From the IMG/VR virus record IMGVR_UViG_3300042465_005589, positions 1-64,000 of that record: DNA of 64,000 nucleotides. One strand, 5' to 3'. A program made the translations under genes and the position numbers. Positions within the stretch are counted from its first letter, which is position 1. Each line of letters begins with the position of its first letter. The notes beneath the pieces are model-generated. The model saw nothing but the letters and a program-made list of their open reading frames with translations, had not been told where the DNA came from and searched no databases. Below, one piece after another: positions 52,499 to 61,180 of the stretch. The stretch is from a virus.

Positions 52499-53808
52499 AG
52501 TACTTCACCTTTAGTGTTTACTCTAAGTTGTTTATTATTCATTTCAAATACCAAATTATTTTTATTTGTTTTACCAACTAATTTTGCGTTTGGATATTTT
52601 ATTACTAATTTAGTAGAAGCGACTTCTTGAGAAATACTTTCAGAAATTTGTTTGATTTTAGAAATTTTATTTTTTCTTTCTTCTTTAATCAAATTAGTTT
52701 TTTGTGTTTTATTTTCTAATAATTGTTTTTCTTTTTGGTCAATTTTAAAATAACCTCTTAATACTTCATCAACTTTTGATTCTGTAAACATACCTTCAAA
52801 CATATCTTCTAAATGATTTGCGTGGTCGTCTTTCATTGTGTGAGGATTTAATCTTCTATGTCTTGGGTGAGAAGGTAATTCATCTTCTTCAAAATCAAGT
52901 TCAAAGTCATTATCCATAAACCCTTCAGCCATTTCAGGTTCTACATCCATATCTGCTTGGATATCTTCAACTTCAGTATCATCGGTAAAATCTTCACCAT
53001 CCATATCATCTTCTTGACCAAATTCATTAGCTTCATCTTCTTCAAATTTATTCATGATTTCCTCTTTATCTTCTTCATCTAAAGATTCTAAATCTAACGC
53101 TGATAAGATTGAGTTTATAACGTATTTAACATCTTTAGATGTCATTGGTTCGTCTTCTTGAGCATCTTCAAAGGCTCTTAATTTTTGAGCCAATTTACCT
53201 GTTAGTTTTTGGATTACTTTTAAAGTAACAATTTCATCATCTTCAGGTTCCATTTCATCGTCACCTAAATCAATTTCTTCTTCGTCATCAATATCAAATT
53301 CATCTTCAGGTGCCGGAGCTGGAGCAGGTGCCGGAGCAGGTGCCGGAGCTGGAGCAGGTGCCGGAGCAGGAGCAGGTGCCGGAGCCGGTGCAGATTGTTC
53401 ATCAGTTTCCCCACCTTTCATTTTTAAGATATATTTTGTTGCGTCGTTTTCGTAAAATAAATTAACATTGGTTTCTTGACCTTCGTTAACATTAACTTCT
53501 TTTGCGATTAAATTAAGTCTTTTAAAAGCTTGAGAATAAGAAGAATAATATTTTCTATTTTTCATTGGCTCTAAATAATCTACTTCACCAGCAGATTCTG
53601 TTAAACTTCTTTTAATAACATAACCATTTTTTTCTTTGATAATTTGATAATTTCTACCATCAGCTAATGTTTTAGTATAATCAACTGAAGTACTCTCATT
53701 TATCGGTGTAGGTTTGTTTTCATTATATTTTGCGATTTCCATGATACGTTGAATCTTCTCCATACCTTGTAATTTTTCGCTACCAATCGGTCTTAAATTA
53801 TTTCCCAT
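52495..53808 (-). CDS. probable internal/core protein with Ala-Pro repeat
   Basis: A 437-residue protein. The N-terminus (MGNNLRPIGSEKLQGMEKIQ) runs to KPTPINE-STSVDY, where INE-S is a likely prohead-protease junction near residue 38. A run of 15 or so Ala-Pro pairs at residues of about 143-175 is followed by a very acidic zone (DEEEIDLGDDEMEPEDDE and onward). The C-terminal part is helical and basic. This resembles an assembly core or internal protein more than an enzyme. A TATTTAT element lies 30 bp upstream of the ATG. Confidence 0.5.
   Translation of the reverse strand: MGNNLRPIGSEKLQGMEKIQRIMEIAKYNENKPTPINESTSVDYTKTLADGRNYQIIKEKNGYVIKRSLTESAGEVDYLEPMKNRKYYSSYSQAFKRLNLIAKEVNVNEGQETNVNLFYENDATKYILKMKGGETDEQSAPAPAPAPAPAPAPAPAPAPAPAPAPAPEDEFDIDDEEEIDLGDDEMEPEDDEIVTLKVIQKLTGKLAQKLRAFEDAQEDEPMTSKDVKYVINSILSALDLESLDEEDKEEIMNKFEEDEANEFGQEDDMDGEDFTDDTEVEDIQADMDVEPEMAEGFMDNDFELDFEEDELPSHPRHRRLNPHTMKDDHANHLEDMFEGMFTESKVDEVLRGYFKIDQKEKQLLENKTQKTNLIKEERKNKISKIKQISESISQEVASTKLVIKYPNAKLVGKTNKNNLVFEMNNKQLRVNTKGEVL
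53308..53390 (-). repeat. short tandem repeat coding (Ala-Pro)n
   Basis: Repeats of the type GGTGCCGGAGCAGGAGC on the plus strand encode Ala-Pro pairs on the minus strand. The unit stays in frame and its GC content is far above its surroundings. Confidence 0.8.
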
Positions 53809-53838
53809 TTGTTAATTTTTTATAAAATTATTTTATTT

Positions 53839-53845
53839 ATAAATA
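53839..53845 (-). promoter_or_regulatory. candidate late promoter core (TATTTAT)
   Basis: Minus-strand ATATATTTATAAATAAAAT lies 30 bp before the ATG of the Ala-Pro repeat gene. Confidence 0.45.
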
Positions 53846-53927
53846 TATTCAGAATTAAGAATGTTAAGATTCTGGTATATTTTTATGGTTTAGTAAAAAC
53901 TTTTTTAAATTATTTATCTATAAATAG

Positions 53928-53957
53928 TTGGGAATTAAAAAAAAAATGTTATTTTTG
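53928..53957 (+). promoter_or_regulatory. host-type promoter (TTG-N19-TATTTTTG)
   Basis: TTG at 53928-53930 and TATTTTTG at 53950-53957 with exactly 19 bp between them, the Bacteroidota pattern. It drives the secreted protein gene at 53984. Confidence 0.65.
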
Positions 53958-53983
53958 TATCAAACATTAAAACATTTACTGAT

Positions 53984-54367
53984 ATGAAAAAACTAATCAC
54001 CATCATCCTTTTTATTTTTATCTCAAATTTATCCTTCTCCCAAATAAAAAGGGCGGGTAGTTTTTATGAATTAACTGATTTATGGAAAAAAGATTCTGTA
54101 TCGGTTAAACAATTAATTACCAAGTTTGATTTAAATATTACCAAATTAGATACGGTACAATTCTTTAAACAATTTAACTTAAATAAAGATTTACACACTA
54201 ATTACTCATACGAATGTTATGTGTATAAATTAGATAAGAAGACTAACACTATTTCAATGAAAGAATATTTTCGTCAAAGTCTAAAACCAAAATTAAACAA
54301 ATATGTTATGATTTTCTGTTTTGATAATGATAATGGTGAAAAAATAATTAACATCAAAATATTTTAA
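53984..54367 (+). CDS. small secreted protein with flavobacterial-type signal peptide
   Basis: A 127-residue protein. The N-terminus MKKLITIILFIFISNLSFSQ is a signal peptide ending in SFSQ, the style of Flavobacteriia exported proteins. The mature part is about 107 residues with mixed charge and no recognised domain (KKDSVSVKQLITKFDLNITK). It sits behind a good host-type promoter and ends at a shared terminator, so it is a stand-alone early-type gene. Possibly alters the host envelope; unproven. Confidence 0.6.
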   Translation: MKKLITIILFIFISNLSFSQIKRAGSFYELTDLWKKDSVSVKQLITKFDLNITKLDTVQFFKQFNLNKDLHTNYSYECYVYKLDKKTNTISMKEYFRQSLKPKLNKYVMIFCFDNDNGEKIINIKIF

Positions 54368-54370
54368 AAA

Positions 54371-54400
54371 AAAAGGGGTCTCGTTAAAGACCCTTTTTTT
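54371..54400. terminator. bidirectional terminator between convergent genes
   Basis: GGGTCT pairs with AGACCC, flanked by long A and T runs on both sides, so it can end both the plus-strand secreted-protein gene and the minus-strand OmpA-like gene. Confidence 0.75.
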
Positions 54401-55419
54401 TATTTCATTATTGTTGGAAGTTTAATTATTAATCTTCGATTAGGTGCGGTTTCATTTTGATTTGTTACCTCCGGGAATTTTTTACCGGGTGCGAATTGGT
54501 CTGTTTCACCAATACCTTTAGGAATAAAATTTAACTTAATTCCTGGTAAACTAGATTTAAGAGTTGTTGCAATTTTCTGAGCTCTTTTTTTAGATAAATC
54601 CATATCATAATCTTTTCTTTTTTGACCTGATGCAACTTTACCTTCAGGGTTTCCATCTATAGATGATGAACAAATTACCTCAACATCTCCTTGAACATTA
54701 GAATAATTTGATTTAATAGATTGTACAAAATCATTAAATTCTTTTTGAGCCTCATTTGTTAGTTCAACACTATCAAAATTAAAAGGGCTTGTTATGTTTA
54801 ATTCAAATGGTTTGTCTACCGGTACTTCTTCCGGTTTATTTGAATTAAATGATGTATTGTATTGACCAGGATAGAAATTTATAAGATATGCTTTTCCTCG
54901 ACTTCTATAATATGTTTTAGCTGAGATTATACCATCTTTTGATTCTTGATATCTAGAGTTATTTTTAAAATAATCCCCCGGAAATTCTTGAATACTCGCA
55001 CCATAAACTATTGGAACACCAATAGGTGATTTTTTAGAAGGGGCATCTTGAGGTACTACAGCTATAAACGCAAAATCAAGATTTTTAGTTTGAATAGGTG
55101 CCGCATTAGAATTTACAATTCCTTGCCAATTTTCTGTGGTAAGTTCAATATTAGTTCTAAAATTTTCATCTACAACTTCTTGAGTTTTAACATTATATTT
55201 AAAATCGTATAAATTACCATTTAATGGTTGAGTCGGTTTAACTTCCCCATCTTCATCTACAGATACTTCATATAATTCCCCATCGATTATTTTAATATTA
55301 ATTCCAGTCGCTCCAATACTATAATAAGAGTTATCATCAGAACTATTTTGTTCACTCATAACTCTTTTAACAATTTTATAAAATTCAGACTCAGTTAGTC
55401 TAATAATTTTTTTTCCCAT
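54400..55419 (-). CDS. OmpA-like domain protein with 'LTES...KRVMSEQ' N-terminus
   Basis: A 339-residue protein. The first 25 residues (MGKKIIRLTESEFYKIVKRV then MSEQ) mirror the start of the 165-residue protein at 35.4 kb. The C-terminal 120 residues form an OmpA-like peptidoglycan-binding domain: FDSVELTNEAQKEFNDFVQS, then DMDLSKKRAQKIATTLK, then a G-x-G-E turn and NRRLIIKLP. It lacks a signal peptide, so it is probably a virion component that meets the host cell wall. It follows the nucleotidyltransferase gene in the same operon. Confidence 0.6.
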   Translation of the reverse strand: MGKKIIRLTESEFYKIVKRVMSEQNSSDDNSYYSIGATGINIKIIDGELYEVSVDEDGEVKPTQPLNGNLYDFKYNVKTQEVVDENFRTNIELTTENWQGIVNSNAAPIQTKNLDFAFIAVVPQDAPSKKSPIGVPIVYGASIQEFPGDYFKNNSRYQESKDGIISAKTYYRSRGKAYLINFYPGQYNTSFNSNKPEEVPVDKPFELNITSPFNFDSVELTNEAQKEFNDFVQSIKSNYSNVQGDVEVICSSSIDGNPEGKVASGQKRKDYDMDLSKKRAQKIATTLKSSLPGIKLNFIPKGIGETDQFAPGKKFPEVTNQNETAPNRRLIIKLPTIMK

Positions 55420-55424
55420 AATTT

Positions 55425-56174
55425 TTATTTTTTAAATAAACACCTTTCTTTTAAAGAAAGGGTTTTGTCGGTGTAGTTTGTTTGAAAGTCAAACAATTTT
55501 TGTATATAACCATTTCTTCTTAATGTTTTAAATACCAAATTTTCGTTTGAATACTCACCCCCATCTTCAAGACCTCTAGTTCTATATTTTTTAAGTTTAT
55601 CTTTAAATTTATTAATAATATTATTTGAACTTTCTAATGAAGATTCATCTTCCGCATCGGTAATAACATCGTCAATCATTTTCATCCATTCTTGGGACTT
55701 ATTTTTGATTAATGTTGTATCAATTTCAACATCTTCTTTTTTTGGTTTGGTTATCCATTCATTCAATAACACTGAGTACTCACCACTACTAGTGTGAGGT
55801 TCAGTTGTGTTTTGAACATATAATTCAACATCATAACCAAAAATTGTAATATTATGTTTATCGTTAAATAATGTTTTTTTTAATCGAAACAATTCCTCAT
55901 ATAAAGGTAATTCTTTTTCAGAAAATTGTTTAAAGTCTACAAGAATATGTAAATCAACATCGGAATACTGTGACCAATTATAATTAGATAAAGACCCGGT
56001 CATAACAACATCGTCAACAATCATATCAACACCAATGAAATCAATAAATTCGTAAGCTATTTGCAACAAACGTTCCCTAACCTTTGGGGACATCTCATCG
56101 GATGATTTCCAAATTTTAGGGTTTAACTCATCTTGTAGATGAAAGCTAGACAATATACTTTTTAAGTTACTCAT
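55425..56174 (-). CDS. nucleotidyltransferase (Pol beta-like fold)
   Basis: A 249-residue protein when started at MSNLKSILSSFHLQ; a TTG two codons upstream is less likely. The active-site pattern is VVMTGSLSNYNWSQYSDVDL: GS, then D-x-D (YSDVDLH), with the third carboxylate likely in GYDVELYV. Such enzymes move nucleotides onto proteins, RNA or small molecules. The target is unknown, and phage members of this fold can be toxin-like or RNA-modifying. A TATTTAT element lies 5 bp before the start. Confidence 0.6.
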   Translation of the reverse strand: MSNLKSILSSFHLQDELNPKIWKSSDEMSPKVRERLLQIAYEFIDFIGVDMIVDDVVMTGSLSNYNWSQYSDVDLHILVDFKQFSEKELPLYEELFRLKKTLFNDKHNITIFGYDVELYVQNTTEPHTSSGEYSVLLNEWITKPKKEDVEIDTTLIKNKSQEWMKMIDDVITDAEDESSLESSNNIINKFKDKLKKYRTRGLEDGGEYSNENLVFKTLRRNGYIQKLFDFQTNYTDKTLSLKERCLFKK

Positions 56175-56179
56175 TATCA

Positions 56180-56186
56180 ATAAATA
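56180..56186 (-). promoter_or_regulatory. candidate late promoter core (TATTTAT)
   Basis: Minus-strand AGTATTTATTGATA ends next to the ATG of the nucleotidyltransferase gene. The 5-bp distance implies a very short leader. Confidence 0.4.
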
Positions 56187-56204
56187 CTTAAAAATGTATA
56201 ATTG

Positions 56205-56447
56205 TTAAACTTTTTTGTATTTGAATTTTTTAGATATATCTGTAGTAAAGTATTTCCCTTGAGAATCAGCTAATCTAAATTTGGTATAAACATTATGAGG
56301 TACATCTTCATATTCATATTTCGTCCCATTTTTAAATTCCGCAATCATTTTTTTAGTTGATGTATCGTACTCAGTTCTTACGATGTTTGTTGACTCAATC
56401 TCATTAATGATTTTAGTCCCGTTTATTATTTCTCTTTTTACTGCCAT
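56205..56447 (-). CDS. KTSC domain protein
   Basis: An 80-residue protein matching the KTSC domain: IESTNIVRTEYDTSTKKMIA leads into EFKNGTKYEYEDVPHNVYTK and RLADSQGKYFTTDI. The last is the 'A-x-S-x-G-x-Y-F' part typical of the family. KTSC proteins are short and found in phages and bacteria; their role is thought to be nucleic-acid related but is not settled. The start overlaps the upstream gene by 35 bp in another frame. Confidence 0.7.
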   Translation of the reverse strand: MAVKREIINGTKIINEIESTNIVRTEYDTSTKKMIAEFKNGTKYEYEDVPHNVYTKFRLADSQGKYFTTDISKKFKYKKV

Positions 56448-56745
56448 TTCCTAAAGGTGTTTTTAAGTCGATTATTTTTAGTTTATCCATAAGATAATCA
56501 TTAAACTCATTAAGGTCAACATCACCGAAAAAACTTCTTATTTCAGAAAATATTCTATCTTTCGACCTTGAAAATTTTTGGAAATTACCCATAATATCGG
56601 TTGGGTAATATGGGGGACTTTTTAAATCATCATCGCTCCACCCCTCTCGTTGGAATGCCTTACGTAAATTGTAGTAAGTATCAATTAGTTCATTATCAAC
56701 ACCTAATGTATCAATATACTTCATCCAATGTTTTTTATGTGTCAT
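56413..56745 (-). CDS. hypothetical protein (110 aa)
   Basis: A 110-residue charged protein (MTHKKHWMKYIDTLGVDNEL) with a Trp/Asp-containing region (FQREGWSDDDLKSPPYY) and a basic C-terminus (GNGSKKRNNKRD). Its C-terminal coding region overlaps the KTSC gene. It is transcribed divergently from the ClpC-like gene and has a TATTTAT element before its ATG. No family recognised. Confidence 0.5.
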   Translation of the reverse strand: MTHKKHWMKYIDTLGVDNELIDTYYNLRKAFQREGWSDDDLKSPPYYPTDIMGNFQKFSRSKDRIFSEIRSFFGDVDLNEFNDYLMDKLKIIDLKTPLGNGSKKRNNKRD

Positions 56746-56749
56746 GTTT

Positions 56750-56756
56750 ATAAATA
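56750..56756 (-). promoter_or_regulatory. candidate late promoter core (TATTTAT)
   Basis: Minus-strand TTATATTTATAAAC ends directly before the ATG of the 110-residue gene (4 bp from core to start). Confidence 0.4.
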
Positions 56757-56770
56757 TAATTCAAATTTGT

Positions 56771-56801
56771 TTTGTACACTCAATATTTTACATTACTTTT
56801 G
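56771..56801 (+). promoter_or_regulatory. host-type promoter (TTTG-N19-TACTTTTG)
   Basis: TTTG at 56771-56774 and TACTTTTG at 56794-56801 with exactly 19 bp between, an exact fit to the Bacteroidota consensus. It drives the ClpC-like gene. Confidence 0.75.
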
Positions 56802-56856
56802 TGGAATCATTTGAGAAAATGAATTTAATACTTATACTTAATTAAAACAATAAATT

Positions 56857-58905
56857 ATGACAGAACCTATGGATGGTGGAAGTAACGGTGGAAATAATAA
56901 ATCAGTTAAGACTGATTCATCAACACCTGTATTAGACAATTTTAGTAGAGACCTTATTAAATTAGCCGAACAAGGAAAACTTGACCCGGTAATTGGTAGA
57001 GAAAGGGAAATCACTAGAATTGCTCAGATTCTTTCACGTAGAAAGAAAAATAACCCAATCATTATTGGTGAACCTGGTTGTGGTAAAACAGCAATCGTTG
57101 AAGGTCTTGCCATTATGATTTATAATGGGGAATGTCCAAGAAACTTAATGGACAAACGTATCGTATCATTAGATATGACATCAATTGTTGCCGGAACCAA
57201 ATATCGTGGACAATTTGAGGAAAGAATGAAAGTTATCATTGAAGAACTTCAAAACGAACCTAACATTATCGTATTCATTGACGAAATCCACACAATAGTT
57301 GGTGCAGGAAATTCATCAGGTTCAATGGATGCGTCTAACATCTTTAAACCAGCACTTGCTCGTGGTGAGATTCAATGTGTTGGAGCAACAACCTTAGACG
57401 AATATCGAAAAAACTTTGAGAAAGACGGAGCGTTAGAAAGACGTTTTCAAAAAGTTGTTGTGGATTCAGCAACCAAAGAAGAAACTTTGGAAATCCTTAA
57501 AAACGTAAAAGACAAATACGAGAACTTCCATAAGGTAACTTATACGGATGAAGTATTGTCTGTATGTGTTGATTTGGCTGACCGTTATATCACTGACAGA
57601 GAATTCCCGGATAAAGGTTTTGATATCATTGATGAAGTGGGAGCAAGAAGTCAAGTTGATATTAAGATGCCGGATTCAATTGAGAAATTGAAACAACAAG
57701 CGTCTGATATCAAACAAGAAAAGATTGATGTTGTAAAACAACAACGATATGAAGAAGCTGCGAACTTACGTGATAAAGAAAAACGTATCTTAACCAAACT
57801 TGAGACTGAAAAGAAAAAGTTTGAAGAAGAACTTCTTACTCACAAAAAAGAAATCACATTAGATTTAGTTTATGAGGTTGTGTCTAACATGACCAAAATT
57901 CCGGTAACCAAATTAAATGCTGATGAGACCAAACTATTATCTGAGATGGAGGCAAACCTATCTGATAAAGTTATTGGACAATCTGAAGCCGTTTCAAAGA
58001 TTGCTAAGTCAATCCGTAGAAACAGAATTGGTATTAAGGACCCGAACAAACCAATCGGTTCATTTATCTTCTTAGGTTCAACAGGTGTTGGTAAAACATA
58101 CTTGGCGAAACAACTAGCAAAACAAATGTTTGGTAGTGAAGATAATATGATTCGTGTGGATATGTCTGAATACCAAGAAAAACACACCATCTCAAGATTA
58201 ATTGGAGCACCTCCGGGATACGTTGGATACGATGAAGGGGGACAATTAACCGAACAAGTGAAAAACAAACCTTATTCTGTAATTCTATTTGATGAGATTG
58301 AGAAAGCTAACAAAGATATCTTCTCAACACTTCTTCAAGTATTAGACGACGGTCACCTTACCGATGGTATGGGGAGAAAGATTAACTTCAAAAATTGTGT
58401 CATCATTATGACCTCTAATGTTGGAGCTAAAAAATTACAAGATTTTGGTTCAGGAGTTGGTTTTAAAACCGGAACAAGCACTTATGCTGATGAAGAATAC
58501 AAACGTGATGTTCTTAAAAAAGAACTTAAGAAATTCTTCACACCGGAATTCTTAAACAGAATTGATGAGGTTGTTATCTTTAACACCCTAATTAAAGATG
58601 ATGTTAAGAAAATTGTGAAATTGGAATTAGACAAACTATCTAAAAGATTAGTTGGTTTGAAATACGATATTACATTTGATGATACCATTTTAGACCTAAT
58701 CTCTGAAGTTGGATTTGATGAGACCTACGGGGCTAGACCAATCAAAAGAGCAATCCAAGATAAAATTGAGGATTTTGTGTCCGAAGAAATTATCAAAGGA
58801 AATATGGTGGAGGGTGTTCCATACACCCTTATATCCGTAGAGAAAGAAGTGGTAGTTAAACCGGAAGTTGTTAAAAAGACAAGAAAGAAAAAAGAGGACA
58901 TATAG
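56857..58905 (+). CDS. clpC: ClpC-like AAA+ unfoldase without the N-domain
   Basis: A 682-residue protein with two AAA+ rings. D1 Walker A is GEPGCGKT (71-78) and Walker B is IIVFIDEI (about 137-144). The ClpC-type M region with UVR-like helix is [18 protein letters not shown] (294-311). D2 Walker A is GSTGVGKT (407-414). The loop VGF at 534-536 ([10 protein letters not shown]) is the ClpP-docking tripeptide form used by ClpC. The usual N-terminal Clp repeats (about 150 residues) are missing, so substrate or adaptor choice must differ. Likely feeds substrates to host ClpP. Strong host-type promoter. Confidence 0.85.
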   Translation: MTEPMDGGSNGGNNKSVKTDSSTPVLDNFSRDLIKLAEQGKLDPVIGREREITRIAQILSRRKKNNPIIIGEPGCGKTAIVEGLAIMIYNGECPRNLMDKRIVSLDMTSIVAGTKYRGQFEERMKVIIEELQNEPNIIVFIDEIHTIVGAGNSSGSMDASNIFKPALARGEIQCVGATTLDEYRKNFEKDGALERRFQKVVVDSATKEETLEILKNVKDKYENFHKVTYTDEVLSVCVDLADRYITDREFPDKGFDIIDEVGARSQVDIKMPDSIEKLKQQASDIKQEKIDVVKQQRYEEAANLRDKEKRILTKLETEKKKFEEELLTHKKEITLDLVYEVVSNMTKIPVTKLNADETKLLSEMEANLSDKVIGQSEAVSKIAKSIRRNRIGIKDPNKPIGSFIFLGSTGVGKTYLAKQLAKQMFGSEDNMIRVDMSEYQEKHTISRLIGAPPGYVGYDEGGQLTEQVKNKPYSVILFDEIEKANKDIFSTLLQVLDDGHLTDGMGRKINFKNCVIIMTSNVGAKKLQDFGSGVGFKTGTSTYADEEYKRDVLKKELKKFFTPEFLNRIDEVVIFNTLIKDDVKKIVKLELDKLSKRLVGLKYDITFDDTILDLISEVGFDETYGARPIKRAIQDKIEDFVSEEIIKGNMVEGVPYTLISVEKEVVVKPEVVKKTRKKKEDI

Positions 58906-58919
58906 TCCTCTTTTTTTTA
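58888..58919 (+). terminator. Rho-independent terminator overlapping the clpC stop
   Basis: AAAGAGGAC pairs with GTCCTCTTT with the TAG stop at the loop, followed by eight Ts. Confidence 0.8.
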
Positions 58920-59741
58920 TTAAAATGATTTAAAATACTTACTGTCAACTTTAAACGGGTACTTTTTATATCCCAACCCCTCAATCATCTTTTTACCTGT
59001 CTCTATTCCACTATAAACATCTTCAACAACAACATACTCATTTGGGGTGTGATAGTTGTAATAACCTATCGCAAAATTGATACAGGAGAAATCAAAGATA
59101 TTCTTTAATGCGTAAACATCAGTATATGGATGTGATTGATAATCATGTCTCCCATTAAATCCTTCATTCAATGCAACATCACAAATATTAAAGAATTCAC
59201 CACCTCTTTCAAACAGTTGTGTCCCCATACAATATTCGCTTACCATAACATTTCCCGGAGCGTCAAACTGAATACCGTATCCAACATTTAAAAAGAAATT
59301 TGGGTCGGCTTTTTTGGACCCATGACATCCGGTTTCTTCTGATACAAAGAAAGCGGCTTTTAAATTTGGTAATTCTTTCAATAGTTCCAAACAAGCAAAA
59401 ACTCCACATTTATCGTCTCCCCCAATACCAGTTGGGTGTCCGAAATGATTATAAGCCTTTAACGATGGTTTAGGTATTTTTTGTTCATTTGGTAATATTT
59501 CCTCACGAATAATAATATTGTCTAAAGAGTGAACAGTATCTGTATGTGCAATAACACAAGGAAAGTAATCAATAAATTCGTCCGTTTGTTTAACAGCGTA
59601 AATATTTTTATGTTCGTCCACATTGAAGGGAATCCCATTTTGTTCTAACCAATTGATTAGAAATTCTACCATAAGGTCTTCTTGATAAGTTTTTGTCGGG
59701 ACCGACAAGACTTGTTTTAATAATTCATAATCTTTTTCCAT
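58920..59741 (-). CDS. M20/M28-type metallopeptidase
   Basis: A 273-residue peptidase with a co-catalytic zinc pattern. The residues are H66-x-D68 (IAHTDTVHS), D109/D110 (GIGGDDKCG), E135-E136 (FVSEETGCH), D160 (IQFDAPG) and H231 (NYHTPNEY). These positions match PepT-like di- or tripeptidases and M28 aminopeptidases. Expected to trim short peptides to amino acids in the cytoplasm. It is convergent with the ClpC-like gene and shares its terminator region. A host-type TATATTTG element lies 4 bp before its ATG. Confidence 0.75.
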   Translation of the reverse strand: MEKDYELLKQVLSVPTKTYQEDLMVEFLINWLEQNGIPFNVDEHKNIYAVKQTDEFIDYFPCVIAHTDTVHSLDNIIIREEILPNEQKIPKPSLKAYNHFGHPTGIGGDDKCGVFACLELLKELPNLKAAFFVSEETGCHGSKKADPNFFLNVGYGIQFDAPGNVMVSEYCMGTQLFERGGEFFNICDVALNEGFNGRHDYQSHPYTDVYALKNIFDFSCINFAIGYYNYHTPNEYVVVEDVYSGIETGKKMIEGLGYKKYPFKVDSKYFKSF

Positions 59742-59745
59742 AACG

Positions 59746-59753
59746 CAAATATA
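59746..59753 (-). promoter_or_regulatory. host-type -7 element (TATATTTG) next to the start codon
   Basis: The element is followed by CGTT and then the ATG of the peptidase gene, so the transcript would be leaderless or nearly so. The -33 match is weak. Confidence 0.45.
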
Positions 59754-59783
59754 GGGAAAATAATTAAAAATTTAAAGATAACA

Positions 59784-61148
59784 TTAATTTATTCTAATAA
59801 ATCCTTCAAATAATTCAGGAGAAACTAAAAAATTATTAAATTCTTCTTCAGTGTAACTTCTATCTTCCATACCACCATCTTTTTTAAAAACTTGAACAAT
59901 TATTTTATTTGTTGCCGGGTCAATTTTTCTAATAAAAAACTCTCTACCTGATTTAGTTTTATATCTATTATTCATTTTATAATTTTGAGCAATTCGGTTA
60001 TATAATTCTGAATATCCATGAATATCGGCAAACTCATCAGAATCCTCTATTTTTTCAAATATTTTATCTAATTGTTTTTCAACGACATTATTATAATATA
60101 CCTCATCAAAGTCTTCACAATATATCTCCCATCTATTTTCGTCCCATCCACCAATATTACTATCTCTGTGTCCAATATCTTTAAGTAAATCATATAAACT
60201 TAATGTTTTATCCCCAACACTATTATATATTGATAATAATATACCTACTGTGGTATAATATTCTCTAAAACAATTTTGTCTAATTAATCCATAATTTGAA
60301 AAATAATCACAAACATCTCCTTCTATCCATTTTTCAGCCCCTTTATTTTTACAAGCATTTTCTTCATTAACCCAATCACTAAGTATATAATCGATTTCGT
60401 TCGGAAACATACTTTCAACCGTTTTTGATGCCGCCGATTTTACTTCATCATTTTCCAAATTAGCCACACCTGGACTAATAAGTTTTAGTATTTGTTTAAA
60501 TTTAATAAGATTTTCGTCGGAAAAAGAATGTATTAAATAACCTTCATCCCATTCATTCGATGCGTGGTCGTAATCAACAAAATCAAACATCCCATAATCA
60601 GAATAGACTGATTCCGCAAACGAAATATCGTATTCATCAAGTTCAAATAATTTTAAGTAATCTTCCATTTCATCAAAAGAAAGTTTAACCATACTTTTAT
60701 TTGGATTTTTTTCGTTATATATAAATTTCCAAATAAGACTATCAGCCCTTTCCATTTGATTAGTAGTCACTTTTTCACCGTTTTTAACCGCTAACAATAA
60801 TTTGTACACATCTGATTGTCCAACAATATTATCAATAACTGATTTAACCTCATCCGGTAAATCTGACTCAAATTCATGACGATTCATTTCTCTATGTCTA
60901 CGAACTTCACTACCATAATATTCTATTTTATTATCTTGTGTTTTATGAATAACTGATGTTTGGATTGGCTCCTTATCTTTATCTATAATAAAGTAAGTGT
61001 CCCCCTCTCTATACTTATTCCACTCAGATTTATAGTTTTCCGGAGCGTAATATACAAAGGAATCGTAATCCAATGGGTCTACGACCATCCAATCTTCATT
61101 ATCTAATAGTATGTTTTTTGTTCCGTTAAAGTCCTTCGTATCAGGCAT
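59784..61148 (-). CDS. hypothetical acidic protein (454 aa)
   Basis: A 454-residue, strongly acidic protein beginning MPDTKDFNGTKNILLDNEDW. It has many Asp, Glu, Tyr and Trp residues and a C-terminal part of repeated 'YKxNNRYKTKSGREFFIRK' style. No motif that I know is visible, though the N-terminal 90 residues look like a small beta domain. It lies between the peptidase and tmRNA genes and has a TATTTAT element, so it is late-type. Function unknown. Confidence 0.55.
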   Translation of the reverse strand: MPDTKDFNGTKNILLDNEDWMVVDPLDYDSFVYYAPENYKSEWNKYREGDTYFIIDKDKEPIQTSVIHKTQDNKIEYYGSEVRRHREMNRHEFESDLPDEVKSVIDNIVGQSDVYKLLLAVKNGEKVTTNQMERADSLIWKFIYNEKNPNKSMVKLSFDEMEDYLKLFELDEYDISFAESVYSDYGMFDFVDYDHASNEWDEGYLIHSFSDENLIKFKQILKLISPGVANLENDEVKSAASKTVESMFPNEIDYILSDWVNEENACKNKGAEKWIEGDVCDYFSNYGLIRQNCFREYYTTVGILLSIYNSVGDKTLSLYDLLKDIGHRDSNIGGWDENRWEIYCEDFDEVYYNNVVEKQLDKIFEKIEDSDEFADIHGYSELYNRIAQNYKMNNRYKTKSGREFFIRKIDPATNKIIVQVFKKDGGMEDRSYTEEEFNNFLVSPELFEGFIRIN

Positions 61149-61165
61149 TGATATTTATTTTAATA

Positions 61166-61172
61166 ATAAATA
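61166..61172 (-). promoter_or_regulatory. candidate late promoter core (TATTTAT)
   Basis: Minus-strand TATATTTATTATTAAAA lies 17 bp before the ATG of the 454-residue gene. It nearly matches the prohead protease element. Confidence 0.5.
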
Positions 61173-61180
61173 TAATTTTA

